Below are positions 36,618-45,770 of a stretch of 64,000 nt of DNA, in pieces (position 1 is the stretch's first letter; every line of letters starts with the position of its first letter). The translations under genes and the position numbers were made by a program. The notes under the pieces are model-generated. The model ran no database searches. It saw nothing but the letters and a program-made list of their open reading frames with translations, and was not told the DNA's origin. The DNA is from Ectothiorhodospiraceae bacterium (lineage in GTDB: Bacteria > Pseudomonadota > Gammaproteobacteria > Nitrococcales > Aquisalimonadaceae), in the NCBI GenBank assembly GCA_020831885.1, contig JAFIFU010000007.1:1-64000 (forward strand). Reading direction: 5' to 3'.

Positions 36618-37520
36618 TCAGATCAATGCGATCGGTCGGACCGGGCTGCCCGTGGCGCCGGCGAAGCGGGCGGGCAGCATGATGAAGCAGAAGGGTGTCG
36701 TTACCGAAGCCGTCAGTCCGTCCAGTGCCAGATTCTCGATCAGATACACACCGCGGTCCACCAGGGCGTGCTGGTGGACGGGCATGGACACCTCGCGGTC
36801 GACGCCGGGCAGTACCTCCACGGCCATGTTGTCCGAGCCGATCGCGTACACGCCCTGGCCCGTCAGCCACTGCGCCGCGTCCAGGTCGATACCCGGCTCG
36901 CCCGCGGTGTAGCGGGCATTGTCGCGCATATAGTGGCGGCTCCAGCCGGTGCGGATCAGGACCGTATCGCCGGGTTGGATGGTGATTTCCTGCTGGTTCA
37001 GCGTCTGCTGCAGATCATCCGCGCTGACAGCACGTCCCGCCTCCAGGTGATCACCGCCGTCAAGCCCCGCGACATCAATGCAGATGCCCCGGGTGATCAG
37101 GCTGGGGACGTGTTCCACCCCCAGCCGGCGTAATCCCTGGTTGCCCACGATCTCCGCGGCGCTGTGGCCGCCGTACATACGGTCTCCCACCGAGAAGTGA
37201 CCCAGTGCGTCCACGTGCGTGCCCACGTGAAAGGTCATGTGCACATGTTCCAGGTTCACGCCGGGATCGTTGCGGACCCCCTGACCGCGCACCGCCCGGA
37301 TAACCCGGTCGGCGGTGCTCCAGAAGCTCATCAGAAAGGGCGGCTGAATGCGCTCCCAGAAAGGTGCGCCGGCCTTGATGGGGTGGTCCAGCTCGAACAG
37401 CCGGCCCTCGCGAATCAGGGACAGGGCGGCCAGTCGCGATGCGTTCGTTTGACCGCCACCGGCGCCGATCTGGTCACCGGGGGCGGGCGGAAAATGCACG
37501 GCGGGATCGTCTGCCATCAC
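36618..37520 (-). CDS. Cyclase-family hydrolase (PF04199, kynurenine formamidase-like), first copy
   Basis: A 300-residue protein of the metal-dependent cyclase/kynurenine formamidase family. The metal-site motif is FHVGTHVDALGHF, with His98, His102, Asp104 and His108. A second conserved block is GDTVLIRTGWSRHYM, and the C-terminus ends in the family segment ATGSPVRPIALI. Members hydrolyse amides, lactones or cyclic diketones. Its stop is 34 nt from that of the old-yellow enzyme (convergent). The DUF169 gene lies 2 nt upstream on the same strand. It may open a ring in the pathway encoded nearby. Confidence 0.8.
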   Translation of the reverse strand: MMADDPAVHFPPAPGDQIGAGGGQTNASRLAALSLIREGRLFELDHPIKAGAPFWERIQPPFLMSFWSTADRVIRAVRGQGVRNDPGVNLEHVHMTFHVGTHVDALGHFSVGDRMYGGHSAAEIVGNQGLRRLGVEHVPSLITRGICIDVAGLDGGDHLEAGRAVSADDLQQTLNQQEITIQPGDTVLIRTGWSRHYMRDNARYTAGEPGIDLDAAQWLTGQGVYAIGSDNMAVEVLPGVDREVSMPVHQHALVDRGVYLIENLALDGLTASVTTPFCFIMLPARFAGATGSPVRPIALI

Positions 37521-37522
37521 CC

Positions 37523-38317
37523 TTAGCTGTTGCCGTAACTGGCGGCCAGGCCCTCGGCCGGGTCGGCGCTGGCGCTGAACGGTGAAATGGGGTAACGCAG
37601 CCCCGCCTTGTAAAGGCCTTCCAAGCCCTCCACCCCCCGGGCCAGTTCCTCCGGTGGCAGGGCCATGAGCAGTTCGTCATCGGCAACACCGCCGTAGCGC
37701 CGCTCAGCGTAGCAAGGGATTGACAGGCTGGTTTCCCGGGTGGCCAGCGCCCGACCCCAGGAATCGGCGCAGGCACTTTCCCCGGTGATGGTGAAATCGT
37801 AGCGCCGATAGGTTTTCCATTGCAGGCCGTTGATGAACAGGATCATCTGGCCCGGTGTGGCGTAGAACAGGCAGATGTCGGGTGGATCCAGGCGACCCAT
37901 GCGCAGTGGCGAGACGGCCAGCCCCTGATAGCGGCCGGCTGGAACCCGTGGCATCTGTTCCTGATGCTTTTTCGATGCCTCCAGGTTTTCGAACCAGACG
38001 CGGTGGAACTTGCGTCCGGACAGGTAATCCTCGCCAGGGGCGTTGAGGCCCACCACGCCGCCGCAGTTGGAGTTGGGCAGGACGTTCTCGTGCTGGATCC
38101 CCAGGGTCAGCCCGGCCATGCGGGCCTGGGTGACGAGCTGGCAGGTGGAGTGGCGGCGTCCCTCCTTTGGGTGCCGCAAGCCAGGAACCTGCGCCATCTG
38201 CTCCAGGTCCTCGAACAATTTCATGCCGATCGGCAAGGTCCGCAGGCGCAACAGCTCGGTGAGTCGCCCGGACAGGCGTTTCAACTCGGCAGCATCGACT
38301 CCACTTTGATCAGTCAT
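37523..38317 (-). CDS. DUF169 family protein
   Basis: A 264-residue protein of the DUF169 family from the Met at 38317, six bases after a GGGAG ribosome binding site; two earlier in-frame ATGs are less well placed. The family pattern is LRLRTLPIGMKLFEDLEQM, an invariant-looking CQLVTQAR segment, and NCGGVVGLN, with a later ESACADSWGRAL. Several conserved cysteines suggest metal or cofactor binding. The function is not known. It is the upstream partner of the cyclase-family gene, with only 2 nt between them. Confidence 0.72.
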   Translation of the reverse strand: MTDQSGVDAAELKRLSGRLTELLRLRTLPIGMKLFEDLEQMAQVPGLRHPKEGRRHSTCQLVTQARMAGLTLGIQHENVLPNSNCGGVVGLNAPGEDYLSGRKFHRVWFENLEASKKHQEQMPRVPAGRYQGLAVSPLRMGRLDPPDICLFYATPGQMILFINGLQWKTYRRYDFTITGESACADSWGRALATRETSLSIPCYAERRYGGVADDELLMALPPEELARGVEGLEGLYKAGLRYPISPFSASADPAEGLAASYGNS

Positions 38318-38737
38318 GCACATCTCCCGACATTTTCGCTCGTGCGAGCCCGGTGTCATTGACCGGGTGATTCCGCCTCATCCCCGGAGCAGGCTCAGTC
38401 CATTATCCGGAGTTTATCAGCCGGATATATACTATGAAATAGTGTTCTGCAATGTGATACATCTTCCTTGCTAGGACACGGCGCTCCTGCCTGCGGTCGG
38501 AGGGGATTTGCCGAAGCGGACCGCGCCGGAGGTGCACAGCAATCGAACATGCTTCGCATGGTAAAATTCCCGCTTTGATTCCGTGGGGCGTGACCCGGCA
38601 GTGCTGAGCCGGTGAAACTGACGGAGTGCATCGCGATTTCCTGCGCGGTCGGCCTGCCCGGACGATACGGCTGGGAGAAGCGCCACAGAGGGTCATGTGC
38701 AACCGTGACAGCAACAGTAGGCAGCGGAGAGACCGGG
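38318..38737. other. Intergenic region between DUF169 and GntR genes
   Basis: This 420-bp stretch separates two divergent transcripts. No convincing gene is seen. It is AT-richer near 38400-38470, where ACTATGAAATAGT (38431-38443) makes a short dyad next to TATATACTATG. The dyad could belong to a promoter or operator for the GntR protein. The remainder is GC-rich without repeats that I can recognise. Confidence 0.4.
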
Positions 38738-39409
38738 GTGAGTTCTGGCTCGAGAAAGACATCACGGGCGCAGTGGGTTTACGATGCGCTGCGCGCCGCT
38801 ATTGGTGAGGGCAGGTTCCGCAGTGGCGAACGTATCCTTGAAGAAGAGGTGGCCCGTTCGCTTGGCGTCAGTCGGACCCCGGTTCGTGCCGCGCTCTCGC
38901 GCCTCCAGTCCCAGGGGCTTCTGGAGCTGGCTCCAGGAGGGCTGGTCGTTGCCCGGCTGAGTCGCCCCCAGGTGTTGGAGCTTTATGCCATGCGGGAGAT
39001 CCTCGAGGGGTCCGCCGCCCGTTTTGCGGCGCAGCATGCATCCCCGTCCGAAATCGCGAGTCTGTATACGCTGGCGGATGCCTTTTCCCGATCCATGGGT
39101 GATCCGGACCGGCTTGCCCGTATCAACCGGGAGTTCCACGGCGCCATCTATGAGGCCGCGCATAACCGTTACCTGTTGCGTACCCTGAGTGAGCTGCAGG
39201 ATGCGCTGACCCTGTTGCCGGGCACCACATTCACGGTCAATGGCAGGCCCGAAGCGTCGGTCATGGAGCACGGGAGCATCGTTGCCGCCATTGAAGGCCG
39301 CGATCCCGACGCCGCCGAGCGCGCCGCCCGGCATCACATCCGCAAGGCGCAGGAGGCGCGATTGGAAATGATGATATTCTCTCCAGGGGGGGTGGCGATC
39401 GACGAGTAG
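38738..39409 (+). CDS. GntR family regulator, FCD subfamily
   Basis: A 223-residue GntR/FadR-type regulator from the GTG at 38738, preceded by GGAGAG; the upstream open frame has no conserved residues. The winged helix reads VYDALRAAIGEGRFRSGERI, LEEEVARSLGVSRTPVRAAL and LSRLQSQGLLELAPGGLVV. The FCD helical domain holds the metal-site pattern ALEM-like start YAMREILEGSAARFAA, then NREFHGAIYEAAHN and a histidine in ERAARHHIRKA. It precedes the second cyclase-family gene by 104 nt and probably controls the local cyclase/DUF169 genes. Confidence 0.85.
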   Translation: MSSGSRKTSRAQWVYDALRAAIGEGRFRSGERILEEEVARSLGVSRTPVRAALSRLQSQGLLELAPGGLVVARLSRPQVLELYAMREILEGSAARFAAQHASPSEIASLYTLADAFSRSMGDPDRLARINREFHGAIYEAAHNRYLLRTLSELQDALTLLPGTTFTVNGRPEASVMEHGSIVAAIEGRDPDAAERAARHHIRKAQEARLEMMIFSPGGVAIDE

Positions 39410-39513
39410 CCTGCCACGGGAAGATGGCTTCCACCGCGGCCGTCATGATGTGGTTTTCCCGGCTTCCCTTGGTGAATCCGCTCTTTCGACGGTGACAAAT
39501 CAGGGTTCTGGAT

Positions 39514-40563
39514 ATGACGGCACGATGGACACGGCGACCCGACGGGTCCAACTGGGGTGATTTCGGTCCCGATGATCAGATTGGTCGTCTGAATTATCTT
39601 ACCCCGGCGAAGGTGCGGGAAGCGGCAGGGGAGATACGGGAGGGTCTGGTGTTCCCGCTCAGTCTCCCGCTTGATTATCCCGGCGGTAACGTGCTGAATC
39701 CGAACCGCCTGCCTCCCATTCTCAGACCGAGCCTGCGTGATGGCGAGGTCAATATGAATTTCGATTTCCGCAAGAAAAATGCCGATTCCAAAGATGTGCT
39801 GTCCGATGATTTGGCAATACTCCACTTGCAGTATTCCACCCAGTGGGACGCCTTGAGTCACGTTGGTTCCAGGTTCGATGTTGACGGTGCCGGAGTTGAA
39901 AAACCGGTTTACTACAACGGTTTCGCGGCGGGGGAGGATGTGGTGGGCCCGACCTCGACGGATGACTGCGGGCTGGTGGGTAACGTCGGCATGAGCAGCA
40001 CTTCAGGTGCCAAGGCGCTGGGGATTGAAAACATGGCGGCCGCCGGCGTTCAGGGCGTCGGGGTAATGATCGACCTCCGTCACCATCTCGGCGATGCTAG
40101 GACGGTGGTGGGTTATGATCAGCTCATGCGTATCCTGGAATCGGACGATGTCTCTGTGGAAAAGGGCGATATGGTTTGTTTCCATACCGGTCTTGCAGAT
40201 CTCATTCTGGGGATGAAAAAACACCCTGATCCGGCGACGCTTGCAAGCAGTTGTGCCGTATTGGACGGGAATGACCGCAAGTTGTTGAACTGGATAACGG
40301 ATTCCGGGCTTGCAACGATTGTGGCGGACAATTACGCCGTTGAGGATTTCCCCAGCAGCCTGCCGAACACCTCGTGCTCCATACTGCCATTGCATCATCA
40401 TTGCCTGTTCAAGCTGGGGATTCACCTTGGGGAACTCTGGCATCTGACACCGCTTGCAGAATGGTTGCGTCAGGCAGGGCGATCAAGGTTTTATCTCAGC
40501 GCTCCTCCGTTAAGGCTGCCCGGTGCGGTGGGATCCCCCGTGTCGCCGGTTGCAGTGGTCTGA
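39514..40563 (+). CDS. Cyclase-family protein, second copy (TQWDALSH subgroup)
   Basis: A 349-residue cyclase-family protein, longer than the first. Its metal-site block reads LQYSTQWDALSHVG (residues 105-118), so the two leading histidines of HxGTHxDxxxH are Gln106 and Gln110, while Asp112 and His116 remain. Gln and Trp here define a recognised subgroup. GDMVCFHTGLADL and a C-terminal AVGSPVSPVAVV are conserved. Its codons are visibly more AT-rich than those of its neighbours, hinting at separate acquisition. The ATG follows a region with no strong ribosome binding site. Confidence 0.75.
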   Translation: MTARWTRRPDGSNWGDFGPDDQIGRLNYLTPAKVREAAGEIREGLVFPLSLPLDYPGGNVLNPNRLPPILRPSLRDGEVNMNFDFRKKNADSKDVLSDDLAILHLQYSTQWDALSHVGSRFDVDGAGVEKPVYYNGFAAGEDVVGPTSTDDCGLVGNVGMSSTSGAKALGIENMAAAGVQGVGVMIDLRHHLGDARTVVGYDQLMRILESDDVSVEKGDMVCFHTGLADLILGMKKHPDPATLASSCAVLDGNDRKLLNWITDSGLATIVADNYAVEDFPSSLPNTSCSILPLHHHCLFKLGIHLGELWHLTPLAEWLRQAGRSRFYLSAPPLRLPGAVGSPVSPVAVV

Positions 40564-40581
40564 TGATCAGCGCTTCCCTAA
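40564..40581 (+). repeat. Short repeat core at a convergent junction
   Basis: The sequence TGATCAGCGCTTCCCTAA fills the 14-nt gap between two convergent genes. Its terminal CTA supplies the stop codon (TAG) of the GGDEF-EAL gene on the minus strand. Confidence 0.55.
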
Positions 40582-42734
40582 CGGCTGCAGTCCACGGCAT
40601 GCAGATGGGCCACCTGGGCCACCCGGAGGGTGCTGGCGGCCTCCAGGGTGTCCGGCGGGCTGAACAGATAGCCCTGCATGTCGCTGCATTTCAGCTTGCG
40701 CAGGATTGAGGCCTGTTCCACGGTTTCCACGCCTTCGGCGATCACCTTCAACCCCATGCTCTGCCCCATGGCGACGATGGCGCCCACCAGGTGGCCCTGA
40801 TCCCCGTCCCGGGCCAGTCGCTGGACGAAGGACTGGTCGATCTTCAGTGCATGAATGGGTAACTGCTGCAGATAGCTGAGCGAGGAGTAGCCCGTACCGA
40901 AATCGTCCACCGCGAAGGTGATGCCGAACTGGGTCAGGGCCCGGAGCTTGGCCGCCACCGCCTCCACGTCTTTCATGAACAGCTGTTCCGTGATCTCCAG
41001 TTCCAGGCTGCTGGGCGGAAATCCGGTCTCCTCCAGAATCTGCAGCAACTGCTCGGCGAAGTCAGGCTCCTGCAGCTGCACCGGCGACAGGTTCACCGCC
41101 AGCCGGACGGTGGCGTGCCCCTGGGCGCACCAGTCCCGGAGCTGGGTGCATGCGGTCCGGATCAGCCAGTAGCTGATGGGCACGATGAGGCCGGTCTGTT
41201 CGGCAACCGGGATGAAATCCTTTGGCGAGATCATGCCGGCGGACGGATGCTGCCAGCGCAGCAGGGCCTCCATCACGTGCACCCGACCGGTGGCCAGTTC
41301 CACCTGAGGCTGGTAGAGCACACGCAGCTCGTTCCGGGCCAGGGCCTGGCGCAGGCCCACTTCCAGGTTGAAATGCTGGTCCACCCGGTCGCTCATGGAG
41401 GGTTCGTACACCGCCCAGCCCCCGCCGCCCGCGTCCTTGCTGTGATACATGGCCACATCGGCGTGCTTTACCAGGGTGTCCACATCGGTGCCGTGATCCG
41501 GGCTGATGGCGATACCCGCGCTGATGCCCACGTGGATTTCGTGGTTGTCCATCTGGAAGGGGTTGCTCATGGCCTCAATGAATTTGCCGGCCACCCGTTC
41601 GGCATCCTCCACGTCACGGATGAGCGGCAGCAGGGCCACGAATTCATCGCCACCCAGGCGGGCCAGTGTGTCGCCGTCACGGATGCAGCCGCGCAGCCGG
41701 CGCGCCACGGCTTCCAGCAGGCGATCGCCGAAGGCATGGCCCTGGCTGTCGTTCACCAGCTTGAAGCGGTCCAGATCCAGGAACAGGACGGCCAGCCGGT
41801 TGCCGTCCCGGGCATTGTTGTCCAGGGCGGCCCGCAGCCGGTGCTTGAACAGCATCCGGTTGGGCAAGGCGGTGAGCTGGTCGTGGTGCGCCTGGTAACG
41901 CACGGCGTCCTCGGCGCGCTTGCGGTCGGTGATGTCCCTGGCGACTCCATAGGTGCCCAGGTAGCGACCGTCCCGGCCGTCCTCCTGCTCCGCGTACATG
42001 CCCATGGCCGTGAGCTCCACGGTGACCATGCTGTCGATGGAGCCGTCGTCGTCGGCGCGTACCAGGCGGAGTTCCGTGCGCAGATTGACGCGGGGGTCAG
42101 CGCGCCGCTCCTCGATGACATGGCGCGCCCGTTCCTGGTCCTCCGGCGCCACAATTGTGCTGTAATGCTGGCCCAGCAGGGTGTCCGGCACATAGCCCAG
42201 CAGGCGCTCCACGGCCGGGTTGACGAACCGGAAGCAGCCGTTGTGGTCCAGCACGTAAATCAGGTCCGGTGAGCGCTCGACAATGAACCGGTAGAGTTGC
42301 CCGCTGGACTTCAGGCGGGACTGGAAGTGGCGGTTCTCCCGCTGCAGACGGCGGTTTTCCAGCGCATTCCGCAGGGAGAACAGCAGTTCCTCCGGGGCGT
42401 AGGGCTTGCGCAGGAAATCCTGGGCGCCCAGCCGCAGCGCCCGCACGGCGGCCCGCTGGGAGGGATCCCCGGTTGCCACCACCACATGCACGTCCTGCCC
42501 GGTTTCCTGAACGTAGGTCAGCAGCCGGTCGCCGGCGGCCGGGTCCTGGAACGGATCCAGCAGCAGCACCCCGTAGTTGCCGCGGGAGAGCCGCGCACGG
42601 GCGTCGTCCTCGGTTTCCGCCAGATCCAGCGGAAGCCCGTCGGCAAGCGCTAAAGCCCGCAAGCTCTCCTGAACACTGGGCTGCAACTCCAGTGCCAGGA
42701 TGCGTTCAGTGCCTGGCCCGATCGGCATGCGCAT
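40578..42734 (-). CDS. Cyclic-di-GMP protein with REC-like, PAS, GGDEF and EAL domains
   Basis: A 718-residue protein from the Met at 42734 (MRMPIGPGT). Domains in order are receiver-like (about 8-125; VLLLDPFQD and FLRKPYAPEEL), PAS (145-260; FIVERSPDLIYVLD, ending in the DITDRKRAE linker), GGDEF (285-445; intact LARLGGDEFVAL) and EAL (460-710; intact MEALLRWQHP, NLSP, DDFGTGYSSL, KIDQSF). Both catalytic motifs are kept, so it could make or degrade c-di-GMP. The receiver lacks the usual acidic pair near its start. It lies 76 nt downstream of the HDOD gene. A decayed copy of its last 50 codons is at 6952-7091. Confidence 0.9.
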   Translation of the reverse strand: MRMPIGPGTERILALELQPSVQESLRALALADGLPLDLAETEDDARARLSRGNYGVLLLDPFQDPAAGDRLLTYVQETGQDVHVVVATGDPSQRAAVRALRLGAQDFLRKPYAPEELLFSLRNALENRRLQRENRHFQSRLKSSGQLYRFIVERSPDLIYVLDHNGCFRFVNPAVERLLGYVPDTLLGQHYSTIVAPEDQERARHVIEERRADPRVNLRTELRLVRADDDGSIDSMVTVELTAMGMYAEQEDGRDGRYLGTYGVARDITDRKRAEDAVRYQAHHDQLTALPNRMLFKHRLRAALDNNARDGNRLAVLFLDLDRFKLVNDSQGHAFGDRLLEAVARRLRGCIRDGDTLARLGGDEFVALLPLIRDVEDAERVAGKFIEAMSNPFQMDNHEIHVGISAGIAISPDHGTDVDTLVKHADVAMYHSKDAGGGGWAVYEPSMSDRVDQHFNLEVGLRQALARNELRVLYQPQVELATGRVHVMEALLRWQHPSAGMISPKDFIPVAEQTGLIVPISYWLIRTACTQLRDWCAQGHATVRLAVNLSPVQLQEPDFAEQLLQILEETGFPPSSLELEITEQLFMKDVEAVAAKLRALTQFGITFAVDDFGTGYSSLSYLQQLPIHALKIDQSFVQRLARDGDQGHLVGAIVAMGQSMGLKVIAEGVETVEQASILRKLKCSDMQGYLFSPPDTLEAASTLRVAQVAHLHAVDCSR

Positions 42735-42810
42735 CCCGCCCCTTCTTGTTATGTTGCAAGCATCACCCTCAGCCAGGGGGCGGAACCCCGCCGTCCCGTC
42801 CTTGGGCCTC

Positions 42811-44472
42811 TCACTCATCCGGCTTCGCGTCCCCGGCGAGCGGGTCGTCGTTACCCATGCGCTGGAGCAGTTCGCTGACGCGTTCCACCTCATCGCCGAT
42901 CCGGTCCACCCGTTCCAGGGAAGGGTGGTCCGATGACAGCTCGCTTTTCAGCACATGCAGGTAATTACGGATCACCGTGAGGGGGTCCGCCACGGCCTGG
43001 CTGATGGACCCCAGCTCCTGTTCCACCCGCGCGGTCTTATCCGCTTGCTGTTCTTCCTGCCGCCGCTGCTCGTTGCGCAGCCTGGCCACCACCCGCGCCA
43101 CCTCGCCGGCGAACGCGAGCAGGAGCGGCGAGAGATCCAGTACGGCGGAGATCTGCGTTTCCCGGATACCCAGTGCCAGCACGCCCTGGGGCTGCTCCTG
43201 CCAATGCAGCGGCAGGCAGAGCATGCTGTCGCCGCCCAGCCGCTGGATCAGTTGGCGGTCGATGACGGGCAGCGTTCGCGTCAGTTCCGGATCCAGGGTG
43301 TGCAGTGGCCGCGCCTCGAGCACGGTGCGGGCCAGCACACTGCGTTCCGCCACCAGTGGCAGGGAGACGCCTTCCAGGTCCTCGGCCAGCCTGCCGCCGG
43401 GGCACCGTCGCAATTCCCGGCTGTCGCTGTCCAACTGGAAGCAGACCACCCCCTCCAGCCCGAACAGGATCAACAGGGCACGTTCTATGCCCTGAATCGC
43501 GTCGTGGTCCGGCCAAGCCTGGAGCTGGTTTTGCACCGCACCCAGCAGTGCCTGTGCGCGGATGCCCTCGGCCAGCGGCTGCCAGACGGTGAAACTGTCA
43601 CCGGCCAGCCGGGCATCCGGGCGGGCGCCGGTCTCGGCCAGGGCCGCCGCCAGCCGGGCCGCGTCCTCCTGGGCCTGGCGATGCAGCCGTGCCGTCAGGC
43701 TCCGGCCCAGATCCAGCAGCTCCGCCGAGGCGTACAGGGTGCCTGCATCCGGTTCCAGGCCGGAGTTGGCCATCGCGTTGGCCACATGCACGATGCGCAC
43801 CAGGGGCTGGGCGTCCCGGATGGCGTCCACCGGGTAGTGATGGTAGCGGATCGCGTCCACAAGGGAGTCCGGCAGGCCACAGCGGGCAAGCATGGCCGTA
43901 CCCACTTCGTCATGGCTGTGGCCGAAACGCTGCCGCTCCTCTTCCTGAAGAGCCGGGGAACTCCAACCGAACTCTCTGGTGAGCTCCTCCATGGAATCCG
44001 GGTACAGGGTTGCCAGCAGTGGGCGGCCGATGTCGTGCAGCAGACCGGCAAGGCGCGCTTCCTCGACGCTGGCGCCGCGGCCGAACTCCCGTGCCAGTAG
44101 CCCGGCGCCCATGGAGCATGCCAGGCTGTGCTGCCAGTAGGGCGTCCACCAGGACCGCTCACCGCCCTCCAGATGCTGGAAGAACTGGATGATCCCCGCG
44201 GTCAGGCTCAGCGCCTGAACGGTATCAAGGCCAAGCAGCCGGATCGCCTCGGCAACGCTGCGCGGGCTGCCGGAGCGGTTGAAAACGGGGGATGCGGACA
44301 CGGCAAGCAGGCGGAGGCTGATGGCGGAATCCTGTTCCACCAGGCTCTCCACTTCGCCAGGGTCCGGCTCCGGACTCTGGAATTGACGCATCAGGCCGAG
44401 CAGCGCCGGTGGAAAACTGGGCAGCTGATCGAGCCGGTGCGTCTCGCTGAGGCTATCAAGAGACGCCTTCAT
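42811..44472 (-). CDS. HDOD-GAF protein with degenerate histidine-kinase-like tail
   Basis: A 553-residue signalling protein. Residues 10-210 form an HDOD domain (LPSFPPALLGLMRQF, SVAEAIRLLGLDTVQALSL, GLLHDIGRPLLATL). Residues 285-455 resemble a GAF domain. A coiled stretch follows, then ISQAVADPLTVIRNYLHVL (about residues 490-508), which looks like a HisKA dimerisation helix, but the phosphoacceptor His position is not a histidine and no ATPase domain follows. It may therefore act only as a scaffold or dimer partner. It probably forms an operon with the GGDEF-EAL gene. Confidence 0.82.
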   Translation of the reverse strand: MKASLDSLSETHRLDQLPSFPPALLGLMRQFQSPEPDPGEVESLVEQDSAISLRLLAVSASPVFNRSGSPRSVAEAIRLLGLDTVQALSLTAGIIQFFQHLEGGERSWWTPYWQHSLACSMGAGLLAREFGRGASVEEARLAGLLHDIGRPLLATLYPDSMEELTREFGWSSPALQEEERQRFGHSHDEVGTAMLARCGLPDSLVDAIRYHHYPVDAIRDAQPLVRIVHVANAMANSGLEPDAGTLYASAELLDLGRSLTARLHRQAQEDAARLAAALAETGARPDARLAGDSFTVWQPLAEGIRAQALLGAVQNQLQAWPDHDAIQGIERALLILFGLEGVVCFQLDSDSRELRRCPGGRLAEDLEGVSLPLVAERSVLARTVLEARPLHTLDPELTRTLPVIDRQLIQRLGGDSMLCLPLHWQEQPQGVLALGIRETQISAVLDLSPLLLAFAGEVARVVARLRNEQRRQEEQQADKTARVEQELGSISQAVADPLTVIRNYLHVLKSELSSDHPSLERVDRIGDEVERVSELLQRMGNDDPLAGDAKPDE

Positions 44473-44630
44473 TGTTCGTTCTGGCGCAGCGAAAGCAATC
44501 GCCCGCGGTTTCCACCCCTGTTACGTAACCGCCCACCCGGACAGGACAAGTCTCCACTATTCCGAAAGTAGTACGCGACGTCAACGTGTTAGTTCGATTT
44601 TCCACCGCTGATACGGGCCATGCGCCGTGA

Positions 44631-45767
44631 TCAGAGCCGGTAGAAGGCGGGCGGCGCGGTGGTCAGGGCTGCGGAGAACAGCGAGAGGCCGGCAAACAGG
44701 ATCAGCAGCCCTCCCGCCAGGGCCGCCACGTCGCCGGCCCGGGTCCAGCGTGCCGCGCCGCCGCGGCTGGCGATCCGGACTGCCCAGGAGCGCGCCTTGA
44801 TCGCCAGCACGGCCAGCGCCGAGACGGTGAGCGCGGTGCCCAGGGCCATGGCGAATACGGCGAACAGGCCTGCTGTCCATAGTCCCAGGAGGTTGGCGGC
44901 AACCAGGATGAGTACGGCGCCGGTGCAGGGACGGATGCCCACGGCGAGCACGGTGGCGATCATCGGCCAACGGCCCTGGCCCGGCGCGACCGCGTCCGGG
45001 GCCACATGATGGGCATGGCCGCAGGCACAGCCGGCGGTAGGGTGGTGCCCGGCCTGCGGTGTGTCCGGGGCGCCGCCGCCGGTGTGTGGCGACGGACTGA
45101 GCCCGGCTGTGACGGGCACCATCGGGCCATCGTCATGGGGGTGCTGATGGTGAACCGGTACCGGCCGGCGCAGCAGTCCCCGGCAGGCGCGGACGCACAA
45201 CAGCGCACCCAGCGTGGCCACCAGACCGAAGCTCACCAGCTCCACGGTGGCCACCTGCTGCATGGCGTCACGGCTGAGCCATCCGGCAAGCCTGACCAGA
45301 CCGAAGACCAGCACGATGGCGGTGACCGCCTGCAGGAACGAGGCTGCGAAGGAGAGTGTCAGGCCGCGCCGAACCCGGGCGCGGTGCGTGAGCAGGTAAG
45401 TGGATATCACGGCCTTGCCGTGTCCGGGGCCGGCAGCGTGAAACATGCCGTAGAGAAAGCTGATGAGGATCAGCCAGAGACCGTTGGTTGCGGAGGCTTC
45501 GTGTCGCAGATCCCGCATGCCGCTGGTCAGGTCACGGTGCAACTGCCGTTGTGTGATCAGCATCCACGCGGCCAGCCGGCGGGCCGGGTTGGTCTCCGTT
45601 TCCTGGTGCTCCTGGTGCGGCGCGTGTTCCGCGGTCTGGGGATCATCCTCCCGCAGGGCGTCCGGAGCCAACGGTGAGGCATGCGCGGTGGACAGCAGCA
45701 ACAGCAGCGCTGCGGCCATCAGTCCGCAGACCGGCGTGCGTCGGCACAGGAGGATCAGGCGGCGCAT
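44631..45767 (-). CDS. zevB: NicO-family metal permease, ZevB-like
   Basis: A 378-residue inner-membrane protein of the nickel/cobalt (NicO) family. A signal-like first helix (residues 8-30) is followed by LYGMFHAAGPGHGKAVISTY, with its HAAGPGHGK metal motif, and later GIRPCTGAVLILVAANLLG. A His-rich loop of about 70 residues (HHQHPHDDG, HHPTAGCACGHAHH) sits between membrane segments and could collect metal. Together with the adjacent DUF1007 gene this forms the ZevAB pair described as a zinc system in Haemophilus and other gammaproteobacteria. The upstream Zur box supports zinc instead of nickel. Confidence 0.82.
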   Translation of the reverse strand: MRRLILLCRRTPVCGLMAAALLLLLSTAHASPLAPDALREDDPQTAEHAPHQEHQETETNPARRLAAWMLITQRQLHRDLTSGMRDLRHEASATNGLWLILISFLYGMFHAAGPGHGKAVISTYLLTHRARVRRGLTLSFAASFLQAVTAIVLVFGLVRLAGWLSRDAMQQVATVELVSFGLVATLGALLCVRACRGLLRRPVPVHHQHPHDDGPMVPVTAGLSPSPHTGGGAPDTPQAGHHPTAGCACGHAHHVAPDAVAPGQGRWPMIATVLAVGIRPCTGAVLILVAANLLGLWTAGLFAVFAMALGTALTVSALAVLAIKARSWAVRIASRGGAARWTRAGDVAALAGGLLILFAGLSLFSAALTTAPPAFYRL

Positions 45768-45770
45768 GGA

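Noticed and set aside
38395-38631. Small minus-strand frames upstream of the GntR gene
   Set aside because: They lack ribosome binding sites and conserved patterns; the region is better read as a promoter.
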